This document shows positions 33,003-40,985 of a stretch of 64,000 bases of DNA, piece after piece. Numbering within the stretch: position 1 is the stretch's first letter; each line of letters begins with the position of its first letter. Under the pieces are notes generated by a model. It was not told the DNA's origin. It worked only from the letters and a program-made list of their open reading frames with translations, and ran no database searches. A program made the position numbers and the translations under genes. This DNA is from Neorhizobium populisoli (GTDB taxonomy: Bacteria; Pseudomonadota; Alphaproteobacteria; Rhizobiales; Rhizobiaceae), in the NCBI RefSeq assembly GCF_019430945.1, contig NZ_JAHYCB010000007.1, forward strand, positions 391,143-455,142, read 5' to 3'.

Positions 33003-34391
33003 ATGACCACCGCCCCCTCCCGCCAGGCGACGATCGACAAGGCCGTGGGTTATCTGGATGACGGCTCCTTCGAAGCGACGCTACGTAAACGCGTCGCCAT
33101 ACCTTCCGCCAGCCGCATCGAGGCCAACAAGGCGGACCTCTGGCGTTATGTCACCGACGACATGCGGCCGTTTTTCGAGCGACTGGGCTTCGCCATCAAG
33201 ATTTACGAAAATGAACTCGCCCCCGGTCCCTTCCTGATCGCCGAGCGCATCGAGGACCCGAGCTACACGACCGTCCTGCAATATGGTCATGGCGACGTTG
33301 TCGCCGGTCTCGACGGCCAGTGGGACGAGGGTCTGTCTCCCTTCGAGATGACCGAAAGGAGCGGCGCCTGGTATGGTCGCGGCACTGCTGACAACAAGGG
33401 CCAGCATGCGGTCAACCTTGCGGCAATCGAAGCTCTGATGGCCGTCAAAGGCTCGCTCGGCTTTAATCTCAAATACCTGATAGAGATGGGCGAAGAGTCC
33501 GGTTCGCTCGGTCTCGAGGAAATGTGCGCCGCCCATCGGGACGAGCTGAAGGCTGACGTCTTCATCGCTTCAGACGGCCCGCGACTTGCATTGGACCGGC
33601 CGACCATCTTTCTCGGCGCTCGCGGCGGCATGTCTTTCTACCTGGAGATCAACGCCCGCGAAAGTTTTCAGCATTCGGGCAACTGGGGCGGCCTTCTCTC
33701 CAATCCCGGCATCGAACTCTGCCACGCCATCACTGCGCTTGTAAGCCGCACAGGCCAGATCAAGGTGCCGGAAATGACGCCGGGGTCCATCCCGCAAAAC
33801 GTCCGCATGGCGCTACAGGACTGCAAGATTACCCCGACTGCCGATGATCCGCCGATCGAACCCTGGTGGGGCGAGCCGGGCCTTTCGGCGGAGGAAAAGG
33901 TCTTCGCCTGGAGTTCTTTCGAGGTGATGGAGATGGAATGCGGCAACCTTGCCCAGCCGCTCTACGCAATCCCGCCCAAGGCCCGAGCCCGCGTTCAGCT
34001 ACGTTTCCCGGTCGGCGTCGATCCGAAGGCCGTTGTGCCAGCGGTTCGCAAAGCGTTGAAAGACGCCGGTTACGACCGGGTCGAGGTAAAAGACCCGGCC
34101 GACGCGATTTTCCTGGCGAGCCGTCTCGACCCGGATCATCCCTGGGTCAGGCGCGTCACCGCTTCCATTGAAAAGACGCTTGGCAAGCCACCGGCAATCC
34201 TGCCCAATCTCGGCGGTTCGTTGCCGAACAATATCTTTTCCGATCTGCTCGGCTTGCCGACCATCTGGATCCCGCATTCCTATCCCGGCTGCCTGCAGCA
34301 CGCAGCCAACGAACACCTGCCGATCGCGATCGCCCGCGAGGGTCTGGCGATGATGGCCGGGCTTTATTGGGATATTGGCGAAGCCGGCTAA
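33003..34391 (+). CDS. M20 family metallopeptidase (dipeptidase-like)
   Basis: A 462-residue zinc peptidase of the M20 family, longer than the ArgE-like one upstream. Metal-site motifs are VLQYGHGDVVAGLDGQW near residue 88, GRGTADNKGQHAVN near 123 and IEMGEESGSLG near 158; the lid domain lies about 210-330, and LPNLGGSLPNNIF with HSYPGCLQHAANEHLP lies near the C terminus. No signal peptide. It ends the importer operon after an 18-base gap, and its stop overlaps that of the convergent DUF2147 gene by four bases. Together with the deacylase, it indicates a transported amide or dipeptide cleaved in two stages, or two substrates. Confidence 0.9.
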   Translation: MTTAPSRQATIDKAVGYLDDGSFEATLRKRVAIPSASRIEANKADLWRYVTDDMRPFFERLGFAIKIYENELAPGPFLIAERIEDPSYTTVLQYGHGDVVAGLDGQWDEGLSPFEMTERSGAWYGRGTADNKGQHAVNLAAIEALMAVKGSLGFNLKYLIEMGEESGSLGLEEMCAAHRDELKADVFIASDGPRLALDRPTIFLGARGGMSFYLEINARESFQHSGNWGGLLSNPGIELCHAITALVSRTGQIKVPEMTPGSIPQNVRMALQDCKITPTADDPPIEPWWGEPGLSAEEKVFAWSSFEVMEMECGNLAQPLYAIPPKARARVQLRFPVGVDPKAVVPAVRKALKDAGYDRVEVKDPADAIFLASRLDPDHPWVRRVTASIEKTLGKPPAILPNLGGSLPNNIFSDLLGLPTIWIPHSYPGCLQHAANEHLPIAIAREGLAMMAGLYWDIGEAG

Positions 34392-34759
34392 TTGATCCGC
34401 GTCCAGTCGACGCCTTTGCAGATGATGCCGGCCAGCACACAGCCCCGGGTCGTCATCTTGTCGCCGCTGATCGTCACCGTCATCTTGTAGGTGAGATCCC
34501 GTTGCGGATCGAAGGCCGTGCCGGAATATCCGTCATTAGAGGTGGGCTTGATCGTCATCACCAGCTTGTCGCCGACTTTTTCCTTCGGCGTACCCGGTTT
34601 GATCCAGGTGTTGGTGGCACAGACATCCGATCCGCAGGGCGCGACCCGCACCTTGGCGTTGCCGTCGCCGCGCGCCCATTCGCCATTCATGTCGCCGGCC
34701 GTAGCCGAAGTCGCGAGACAGAAGGCAAATGTCACCGCTGCTGCTGAAATCCATTTCAT
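34388..34759 (-). CDS. Exported DUF2147-family protein
   Basis: A 123-residue small periplasmic protein with a signal peptide (KWISAAAVTFAFCLATSATAG, cut near residue 21). The remaining 100 residues match the DUF2147 lipocalin-like pattern: GEWARGDGNAKVRVAPCGSD, a CATNTWIKPG loop and YSGTAFDPQRDLTYKMTV, closing with GCVLAGIICKG. Four cysteines may form disulfides. ATG 34759 has GGAGG eight bases upstream; the ATG at 34765 would be only two bases from it. It is a single-gene unit, convergent with the M20 peptidase. Function is unknown. Confidence 0.8.
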   Translation of the reverse strand: MKWISAAAVTFAFCLATSATAGDMNGEWARGDGNAKVRVAPCGSDVCATNTWIKPGTPKEKVGDKLVMTIKPTSNDGYSGTAFDPQRDLTYKMTVTISGDKMTTRGCVLAGIICKGVDWTRIN

Positions 34760-34933
34760 CGGCATGTCCTCCAGATAAGGCCGCCACCGCCAGCAGTCCC
34801 ATGAAGAACTACGCGAGCATCCTCACTTCGGTTCACTGACGAAAATCTTTGAGCACCAGCAAACCGGTTCGCACTGTCTTCCGTAATGCAGGATCAGGAG
34901 CGTAATGATGCGCGCCGGATCGTGAGCGGATGC

Positions 34934-35734
34934 ATGGACTTGGCTCTTCTGATCATCATCGCAATCTGGCTGTCGCTGGCCATGGCCGGCGCCTGGGTGA
35001 TCCAGCGCTCCACGGGTCTCAGCGGCTGGATCGACACGATCTGGTCCGGCGCGGTCGGCATCGGCGGCGTTATGGCGGCGCTGTTTGCACACGGCGATTT
35101 CGACCGGCGCATCACCATCCTGATCATCATCGCCGCCTGGGCGCTCCGGCTTGGAAGCCATATCGGTTCACGCACCAGAGGCAGCGGCGAAGATCCGCGA
35201 TATGCGAAATTCATCGAGGAATGGGGGGAAAGCGCTGCATGGCGGCTGTTCCTCTTCCTGCAGATCCAGGCTTTCGCAGCGTTCATTCTGGTCTTGGCTG
35301 TCTATCTCGCGGCGACCAATGACAATCCCTTCCCCAGCGTTATCGATCTTGTCGCCATGCTCGTCGCCATCATCGCGCTCGGCGGGGAAGCGATATCCGA
35401 TCTCCAGCTTGCCCGTTTCCGCAAGACGCCGCAGGCCAAAACAGAAGTCTGCGAAACCGGCCTCTGGCGCTATTCCCGCCACCCAAATTATTTCTTCGAA
35501 TGGCTCTTCTGGTGCAGCTGGCCGCTTTTTGCGCTTGCGACACCGATCTGGAGTTGGCTGTCGCTGTTGGCGCCGCTGCTGATGTACTGGCTGCTGGTGC
35601 ATGTCTCCGGCATTCCGCCGCTCGAAGAGCACATGCTGCGCTCGCGCGGCGAAAAGTTCCGCGCCCTTCAGCGCCGCGTCAACGCCTTTTTTCCCGGTCC
35701 TCGCAAACTCCACACTCAAGGAGATAAGCAATGA
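34934..35734 (+). CDS. DUF1295 steroid-5-alpha-reductase-like membrane protein
   Basis: A 266-residue integral membrane protein of the DUF1295 family, related to steroid 5-alpha reductases and isoprenylcysteine methyltransferases. Seven hydrophobic stretches can be seen, and the C-terminal signature ETGLWRYSRHPNYFFEWLFWCSWPLFAL at about 166-193 forms the cofactor pocket, with GIPPLEEHMLRSRG near 234. The start is uncertain: ATG 34934 gives a natural first helix, while an ATG at 34886 adds 16 polar residues without a ribosome site. It overlaps the methyltransferase gene by four bases, so the pair likely modifies a lipid, perhaps with one reducing what the other methylates. Confidence 0.85.
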   Translation: MDLALLIIIAIWLSLAMAGAWVIQRSTGLSGWIDTIWSGAVGIGGVMAALFAHGDFDRRITILIIIAAWALRLGSHIGSRTRGSGEDPRYAKFIEEWGESAAWRLFLFLQIQAFAAFILVLAVYLAATNDNPFPSVIDLVAMLVAIIALGGEAISDLQLARFRKTPQAKTEVCETGLWRYSRHPNYFFEWLFWCSWPLFALATPIWSWLSLLAPLLMYWLLVHVSGIPPLEEHMLRSRGEKFRALQRRVNAFFPGPRKLHTQGDKQ

Positions 35735-36759
35735 ACATGCTGGCCTTCGCCATCAACACTGCCGAGCGCGCACCGCTCACCGACGGCATGACGCTCGCCG
35801 GCATCGACTTCCTTTGTGCCCGCACCAAGCGGAAACTTGCGACGACGACGGTCGATGCGGAACGCCTCTTCGTCGAAACTATGGGCCACTTCCCCGTCGC
35901 TACCCACACGGACGAGGCCAACCGCCAGCACTACGAGGTTCCCGCCGAGTTTTTCGCACTCGCGCTCGGCCCGCAGAGAAAATACTCCTGCTGTCTCTAT
36001 CCAACCGGCGACACAACACTCGAACAGGCGGAAACCTACGCGCTGGCCGAGACGGTGAAAAACGCGGCGATCATCGACGGCATGAGCATTCTTGAACTCG
36101 GCTGCGGTTGGGGCTCGCTCTCGCTGTATCTCGCACAGCAGTTCCCGAATTCGAGCATCACATCCGTCTCCAACTCTGCGTCTCAGCGCGCCTACATTCT
36201 CAATCGCGCTAAGCGGCTTGGGCTGCACAATCTCAGCGTCATCACCGCCGACATGAACGATTTCTCCACCGACCAGCAACACGACCGCGTCGTCTCAGTG
36301 GAAATGTTCGAACACATGTCGAACTGGCGGACGCTTCTGGAGCGCGTTCGAGGTTGGGTGAAACCCGATGGAAAACTGTTCCTGCATGTTTTCACCCACA
36401 AGGATCGGTCCTACCGCTTCGACCACGACGATCCGTCGGACTGGATCGCCCACCACTTCTTCACCGGCGGTATCATGCCCGCGCACGATCTGCCGCATCG
36501 TTTCGGCGATCTGTTCAAGGTTCAGCAGGAATGGCGCTGGTCCGGTACGCACTACCGCCGCACCGCGCTGGATTGGCTCGCCAATTTCGACCGCGAGATT
36601 GGCCATATCCAGCCGATCCTTGCCGAAGTCTACGGCAAGGACGCGGCACTCTGGCAGCGCCGCTGGCGGTTGTTTTTTCTAGCCACCGCGGGCCTGTTCG
36701 GCCACGACAATGGCGAAGTCTGGGGTGTCGGCCACTATCTACTGGCACCAACGGCGTGA
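35731..36759 (+). CDS. Cyclopropane-fatty-acid-synthase-like / coclaurine-type SAM methyltransferase
   Basis: A 342-residue SAM-dependent methyltransferase of the CFA/coclaurine N-methyltransferase-like group. The SAM site is ILELGCGWGSLSLYLAQQFP near residue 121, preceded by the substrate-side motif RKYSCCLYPTGDTTLEQAE near 88 and followed by EMFEHM near 190. It is about 40 residues shorter than E. coli Cfa, lacking part of the N-terminal domain. ATG 35731 has AAGGAG eight bases upstream. It is coupled to the DUF1295 gene before it and to the membrane protein after it by overlapping stop/start codons. Methylation of an unsaturated fatty acyl chain is the most natural guess, but an amine substrate cannot be excluded. 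Confidence 0.85.
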   Translation: MNMLAFAINTAERAPLTDGMTLAGIDFLCARTKRKLATTTVDAERLFVETMGHFPVATHTDEANRQHYEVPAEFFALALGPQRKYSCCLYPTGDTTLEQAETYALAETVKNAAIIDGMSILELGCGWGSLSLYLAQQFPNSSITSVSNSASQRAYILNRAKRLGLHNLSVITADMNDFSTDQQHDRVVSVEMFEHMSNWRTLLERVRGWVKPDGKLFLHVFTHKDRSYRFDHDDPSDWIAHHFFTGGIMPAHDLPHRFGDLFKVQQEWRWSGTHYRRTALDWLANFDREIGHIQPILAEVYGKDAALWQRRWRLFFLATAGLFGHDNGEVWGVGHYLLAPTA

Positions 36760-37286
36760 TGGCCGAACCGAGACCGATACCTGATCCCCTTACCCAGGCG
36801 ACTGTCACGGTCGCCTGGGTCATCGTCCTGAACAAGCCGTTCTACCCGTTGTACGTCTGGTATCTGGTCGGCAATGGCGTAACGGCATCGCTTAGCACGC
36901 TGGTATCCGCGCCTTTTTTCCTGGCGATTCCGTTTCTGGCTGGGCGGTCGCCACTCATGGCGCGCATAGCACTGCCGCTTGTCGGCACGTTGGACACGCT
37001 GTTCGAAACGAAACTCTTCGGTCAGGCGTCAGGCACCGAACTGTTTTTCGCCGCCTGCATCATGCTTGCAGCCTTGTCCTTCACGCCGGAAGAGAAATGG
37101 TGGCAACGCGGCATGGCTGCTCTGGTATTCGCCGTATTCGCGTTTTCACGCAGTTATCTGGGTGCGCCGCTTCACAATTGGAGCGATGCCGATCTCACGA
37201 TCCTTTTCAACCTGAACGCTTTTGCCGTCGCTAGCCTCATGGCGTTCATCGCGCTACGATACGCGGGAATCTCTCGCAACCGATAG
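36759..37286 (+). CDS. Small hydrophobic membrane protein of unknown function
   Basis: A 175-residue protein with about five membrane segments, for example STLVSAPFFLAIPFLAG near residue 47, LFFAACIMLAALSF near 97, MAALVFAVFAFSRSYLG near 119 and ILFNLNAFAVASLMAFIALRY near 146. I do not recognise the family. The start overlaps the methyltransferase stop as TGATG, implying translational coupling and a shared role with the lipid-type pair upstream. A perfect 29-base hairpin lies just inside the gene (36792-36820). Confidence 0.7.
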   Translation: MAEPRPIPDPLTQATVTVAWVIVLNKPFYPLYVWYLVGNGVTASLSTLVSAPFFLAIPFLAGRSPLMARIALPLVGTLDTLFETKLFGQASGTELFFAACIMLAALSFTPEEKWWQRGMAALVFAVFAFSRSYLGAPLHNWSDADLTILFNLNAFAVASLMAFIALRYAGISRNR

Positions 37287-37775
37287 ATTTACTTTCGCTG
37301 GTCGCGAAATTCAGAGAATAAATTATTCCAATCTTCACACGAAATACGCCTTCCAGCACGGCCGGTTTTACACTTGGCTTGAATCTCTGGGCATGAAAAT
37401 CATCACCTTAGCAGCTTTGCCTGAAAGACAATGCTGGAAGAAACGAGGCTGATCCGCCAGCTTTGCTTTTTAGTCTGCGCTAGGCTCGTCCTCATCCGAG
37501 GCAAAGGCAATCCTTTAGTCCTCTGAAGCGGCTGAAACCCTTGAAATAAGTAGGCGTATAGCGCCCATCAGCAGGCGGAGCATAAACGAAAAGGGCGTTG
37601 AGTTCTCCGGCGTTGCGATCATCCGTCTCATCTATAAATTTCTGGTAATTGAAACCGCGTAAGCCGACTCCTCTCTCCCGGAAAAGGCAAGAATAAAAAA
37701 TTCCAATCTTCATTGACACAACGGAATTATCCAATAGGGTGCGCTTAAGAACAGGGAGCGAATGGCCGGCCAGCC
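37287..37775. other. 489-bp gap with duplicated sequence, largely non-coding
   Basis: The stretch is AT-richer than its surroundings. It holds a direct repeat of ATTCCAATCTTCA at 37325-37337 and 37700-37712, with similarity extending leftward (21 of 27 bases, 37311-37337 against 37686-37712). A 73-codon minus-strand frame begins at the second copy. TTGACA at 37713-37718 could be the -35 box for the HAD gene, but no good -10 box is seen. Confidence 0.45.
37492..37713 (-). CDS. Doubtful 73-residue hypothetical ORF
   Basis: The frame starts MKIGIFYSCLFRERG and ends SRFRGLKDCLCLG. It is unusual in not being GC-skewed like the shadow frames elsewhere, and its start coincides with a duplicated block whose other copy (37337 leftward) would encode a similar KIGIIYS start. 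There is no Shine-Dalgarno sequence, no recognised domain and no operon partner. It may be a remnant of a larger gene. Confidence 0.2.
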   Translation of the reverse strand: MKIGIFYSCLFRERGVGLRGFNYQKFIDETDDRNAGELNALFVYAPPADGRYTPTYFKGFSRFRGLKDCLCLG

Positions 37776-38393
37776 ATGACGAAACGGGAAAAACTCTTCG
37801 TCTTTGATATCGGCAATGTTTTCGTGAAACTCGACCCGGTTTCGCGCGATCGCGCCGTTGCGCGCTCTGACGATCCCTCGTCCTCAAAGCGCTATAGGGA
37901 CGTGCCAAGGGCGGTCTTCCGCGATTTCTGCCGCGGCCATATGGCAGAAGCCGACTACGTGCAGGCACTCACGGAAATCTTCGGCGTGGGCTCTGACGCT
38001 GTTTATGCAGCCGAGCATGCCTATGTCGCAGAAAGCTTTGCCGGCTTCATCGATGTAGTTCGCGCCCTGAAGGAGCGTCACCGAGTGGTCTGTCTCAGCA
38101 ACAACCAGACAATCCACTGGCGCTATATCAACGACAATATTCTCAAGCCCGGGTATTTCGACCGGGAATATCTTTCGCAAAATATGGGCCTCGAAAAACC
38201 CGATCCGGAGATTTTTCGAGCACTGACCGAAGCGGAAGATTGTGCCGGCAAGGACGTCGTCTTCGTCGACGATATCGAAGAAAATATCCTGGCGGCACGA
38301 GCGGCCGGATGGCAGCATTGCATCCACCATGTCGACCCGAATGAGACGGCGCGGATGCTTGAGGCAATCGCTTCCGACCACACCACGAATTGA
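37776..38393 (+). CDS. HAD-superfamily hydrolase (YihX-like phosphatase)
   Basis: A 205-residue HAD-IA hydrolase. The nucleophile motif is FDIGNV (Asp 11), of the YihX-like DxGNV form; motif II is CLSNNQTIHW near residue 107, and motifs III/IV are LEKPDPEIF near 139 and VVFVDDIEENILAARAAGWQ near 164. These enzymes dephosphorylate small sugar phosphates such as hexose-1-phosphates. It lies 16 bases before a sugar ABC transporter operon and is probably its first gene. GGAGCG upstream of 37776 is a modest ribosome site. Confidence 0.87.
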   Translation: MTKREKLFVFDIGNVFVKLDPVSRDRAVARSDDPSSSKRYRDVPRAVFRDFCRGHMAEADYVQALTEIFGVGSDAVYAAEHAYVAESFAGFIDVVRALKERHRVVCLSNNQTIHWRYINDNILKPGYFDREYLSQNMGLEKPDPEIFRALTEAEDCAGKDVVFVDDIEENILAARAAGWQHCIHHVDPNETARMLEAIASDHTTN

Positions 38394-38409
38394 CGAGGAC
38401 GGACCCTGC

Positions 38410-39480
38410 ATGGCTCGAATGACGCTGAGCGGCATCAAGAAAAGCTTCAACACGACCGACGTGCTGCACGGCATCGACCTCGAGATCGCCGACAAGGAAT
38501 TCATCGTCTTCGTCGGGCCGTCCGGCTGCGGCAAGTCCACCTTGCTGCGCCTGATTGCCGGCCTCGACAATATCAGCGCCGGCGAATTCCGCATTGACGA
38601 CCATCGCATGAACGAGGTTGCCCCGTCACGCCGTGGCATTGCCATGGTTTTCCAGTCCTACGCGCTTTATCCGCATATGGATGTCTACGAAAACATGGCC
38701 TTCGGCGTACGCCTGATGGGTCTGGAAAAGGCCGAGATCGAACAGCGTATCGACGAGGCTTCGAAGATGCTGCGCCTCGATCCGCTTTTGAAGCGAAAAC
38801 CGCGTGAACTCTCCGGTGGTCAGCGGCAGCGTGTCGCGATCGGTCGTGCGCTCGTGCGCAAGCCGAAAGTCCTCCTGCTCGACGAACCGCTGTCGAACCT
38901 CGATGCAGCGCTGCGCTCGGACGTGCGCCTCGAAATCGCCCGCCTGCATCGCGAGATCGGCGGCACGACGATCTATGTCACCCACGACCAGGTCGAGGCG
39001 ATGACATTGGCCGACCGGATCGTGGTGATGAATAACGGCAAGGTGGAACAGTTCGGCAGTCCGCGCGAGCTCTATGAGCGGCCCGCCAACACCTTCGTCG
39101 CTACCTTTATCGGCTCGCCGCGCATGGCGCTTCTCGATGTCGAGCGCAGCGGCAACAATCTCGCACTTGCCGGTTCCGGCTCGTTGACCCTGGGAAAGTT
39201 GCCAGCTGGCGGCGAACGCGAACTGGTGATCGGCGTCCGTCCGGACGCGTTGACAATCAAGACCGACGCTTCTGCGGAAGGCTTCAAGGGAAGCGTGATC
39301 TATACCGAATATCTGGGCGACAATACCTTTGTTTACGTCCGGCTCGGTGATGGCACGCTGGTCAGCGTCCGCGCCGACGATGCGATCGATCTGAAGCCGG
39401 ATGCGCCGGTCACCATCCAGGTCGCGCCGGATGCCATTCACTATTTCAGCCGCTCGACACGGGAGAGGCTGGCGGCCTGA
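38410..39480 (+). CDS. MalK/UgpC-type sugar ABC transporter ATPase
   Basis: A 356-residue ATPase of the CUT1 (MalK/UgpC) group. Walker A GPSGCGKST lies near residue 37, the signature LSGGQRQR near 135, Walker B VLLLDEPLSNLDAALR near 155, and the C-terminal regulatory TOBE-like domain spans about 235-355 (GVRPDALTIKTDAS). ATG 38410 follows GAGGACGGA. It serves the binding protein and two permeases that follow; in this operon the ATPase gene comes first, unlike the second transporter at 43947-48162, where it comes third. Confidence 0.93.
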   Translation: MARMTLSGIKKSFNTTDVLHGIDLEIADKEFIVFVGPSGCGKSTLLRLIAGLDNISAGEFRIDDHRMNEVAPSRRGIAMVFQSYALYPHMDVYENMAFGVRLMGLEKAEIEQRIDEASKMLRLDPLLKRKPRELSGGQRQRVAIGRALVRKPKVLLLDEPLSNLDAALRSDVRLEIARLHREIGGTTIYVTHDQVEAMTLADRIVVMNNGKVEQFGSPRELYERPANTFVATFIGSPRMALLDVERSGNNLALAGSGSLTLGKLPAGGERELVIGVRPDALTIKTDASAEGFKGSVIYTEYLGDNTFVYVRLGDGTLVSVRADDAIDLKPDAPVTIQVAPDAIHYFSRSTRERLAA

Positions 39481-39530
39481 TCCGAGAATTCGTCTCCAAC
39501 AAGATTAAAAGCAGAGAGGAAGGAACAACG

Positions 39531-40769
39531 ATGAAAAAGCTGATCATGAGCACGATCGTCGCCCTGGGAGCTGTGGCAACCGCATTGCCGGCCTGGGCGG
39601 AAGAACTGAGCTTCTGGAGCTGGCGCCAGGAGGACAAGGCGCAGTACGAGAAGTTCATCAAGGCGTTCGAAGCCAAAAACCCGGGCATTACCGTCAAGTT
39701 CGAGACCTTCGAAGCCACCAATTACAACACGATCCTGTCGACGGCTCTGGCTGGCGGCTCCGGTCCGGACCTGATGTTCGCCCGCGCCTATGGCGGCCTG
39801 GAAAACGTCGCGAATGCCGGCTATCTGCTGCCGCTCGACAAGACCAATGTTCCGGCGCTCGAGAAATTCGCGCCAGCCGCGGTTGCCGCCGAAACCGTGC
39901 GTTCCAGCAAGATCACCTATGCGGTGCCTTTCGCCAGCCAGACGATGCTGGTCATCTACAACAAGGACCTGTTCGATAAGAACGGCCTGAAGGAGCCGGA
40001 AACCTACGACGATCTCGTCAAGGCATCCGAAAAACTGAAGGCTGCGGGCGTCATGCCGTTCGGCAATGGCACCGCAACGGCTTGGCAGAACGAAGTCATG
40101 GTCGGCGGCATCGCGTCTTCCCTGATGGGCAAGGGTTTTTACGACGACCTGATGGCCGGCAAGGCCGACTTCACCGACAAGCGTTATGTCGAAGCGCTGA
40201 CCAAGCTCAAGGACATCACCAAATATTTCCCGGACGGCTTTATCGGTCTCGATTATGCCTCCTCGCAGCAGCTCTTCGCATCCGGCATGGCCGGCATGTT
40301 CGTCGGCGGCTCATATGAGATCGCCAACTTTAAGAAGCAGAACCCGAAGATGAACATGGGCATCTTCGCGATGCCGGGCATGAAGGCCGGCGACCAGAAA
40401 CTGGTCGCCCAGTATTTCGACGGCGGTTATGCGGTCAACGCCAAGACCACAAAGAAAGACGCGGCGCTGAAGTTCGTCAACTTCCTCGCCAGCCAGGAAT
40501 TCGGCCAGATGTTCGCCGATGATCTGAACAACATCTCGGCGGTGCCGGGCGTTGCCTTCAAGGACGCACTGCTGGGTGAGGTCGCCGAGCTCAACAAGAA
40601 CTCGATCCCCTACATCATGCTGGTGCATTTCCGTTACGGCGAACCGTCCGGTTCCGTCCTGCTGCAGGGCGAAATCCAGAAGCTGTTCGGCGGCAAGGCG
40701 ACCCCAGAAGAGGTGGGCAAGAACCTGACGACGGGTCTCGCCGCCTGGTACGCGCCGTTTAAGAAGTAA
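39531..40769 (+). CDS. Sugar ABC transporter substrate-binding protein
   Basis: A 412-residue family 1 periplasmic binding protein. The signal peptide is KKLIMSTIVALGAVATALPAWA (cut after about residue 23), followed by ELSFWSWRQEDKAQYEKFI and ITVKFETFEATNYNTILSTALAGGSGPDLMF, the first ligand-binding lobe. AGGAAGGA upstream of ATG 39531 is a strong ribosome site. It is separated from the permeases by a RIME element, which may keep binding-protein mRNA abundant. The sugar is unknown. Confidence 0.92.
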   Translation: MKKLIMSTIVALGAVATALPAWAEELSFWSWRQEDKAQYEKFIKAFEAKNPGITVKFETFEATNYNTILSTALAGGSGPDLMFARAYGGLENVANAGYLLPLDKTNVPALEKFAPAAVAAETVRSSKITYAVPFASQTMLVIYNKDLFDKNGLKEPETYDDLVKASEKLKAAGVMPFGNGTATAWQNEVMVGGIASSLMGKGFYDDLMAGKADFTDKRYVEALTKLKDITKYFPDGFIGLDYASSQQLFASGMAGMFVGGSYEIANFKKQNPKMNMGIFAMPGMKAGDQKLVAQYFDGGYAVNAKTTKKDAALKFVNFLASQEFGQMFADDLNNISAVPGVAFKDALLGEVAELNKNSIPYIMLVHFRYGEPSGSVLLQGEIQKLFGGKATPEEVGKNLTTGLAAWYAPFKK

Positions 40770-40800
40770 CCGAAACGAGGAGCGGCCTTGCGGCCACTCT

Positions 40801-40945
40801 TTTGCCCCTCACCCTAACCCTCTCCCCGCACGCGGGGAGAGGGGACGTGCCCCGCCCAAAGTCGAGATTGGCCCAGACGGTGCGTCTCGCTTCCTTCTCC
40901 CCGTCAGAACGGGGAGAAGGTGCCGGCAGGCGGATGAGGGGCAAA
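40801..40945. repeat. RIME-type rhizobial intergenic mosaic element
   Basis: A 145-bp palindromic unit bounded by perfect 11-bp inverted ends, TTTGCCCCTCA (40801-40811) and TGAGGGGCAAA (40935-40945). It contains two strong hairpins: CCCTCTCCCCGC at 40818 onward closing at 40843, and CCTTCTCCCCGT (40893-40904) with ACGGGGAGAAGG (40909-40920). This matches the known RIME/REP-like elements of Rhizobium chromosomes. It lies inside an operon, between the binding protein and the first permease, where the hairpins could act as an mRNA decay barrier or partial terminator. Confidence 0.85.
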
Positions 40946-40985
40946 GCCGCATGCGTGAATGCCCGATATCAAACCAAAGAGACCA

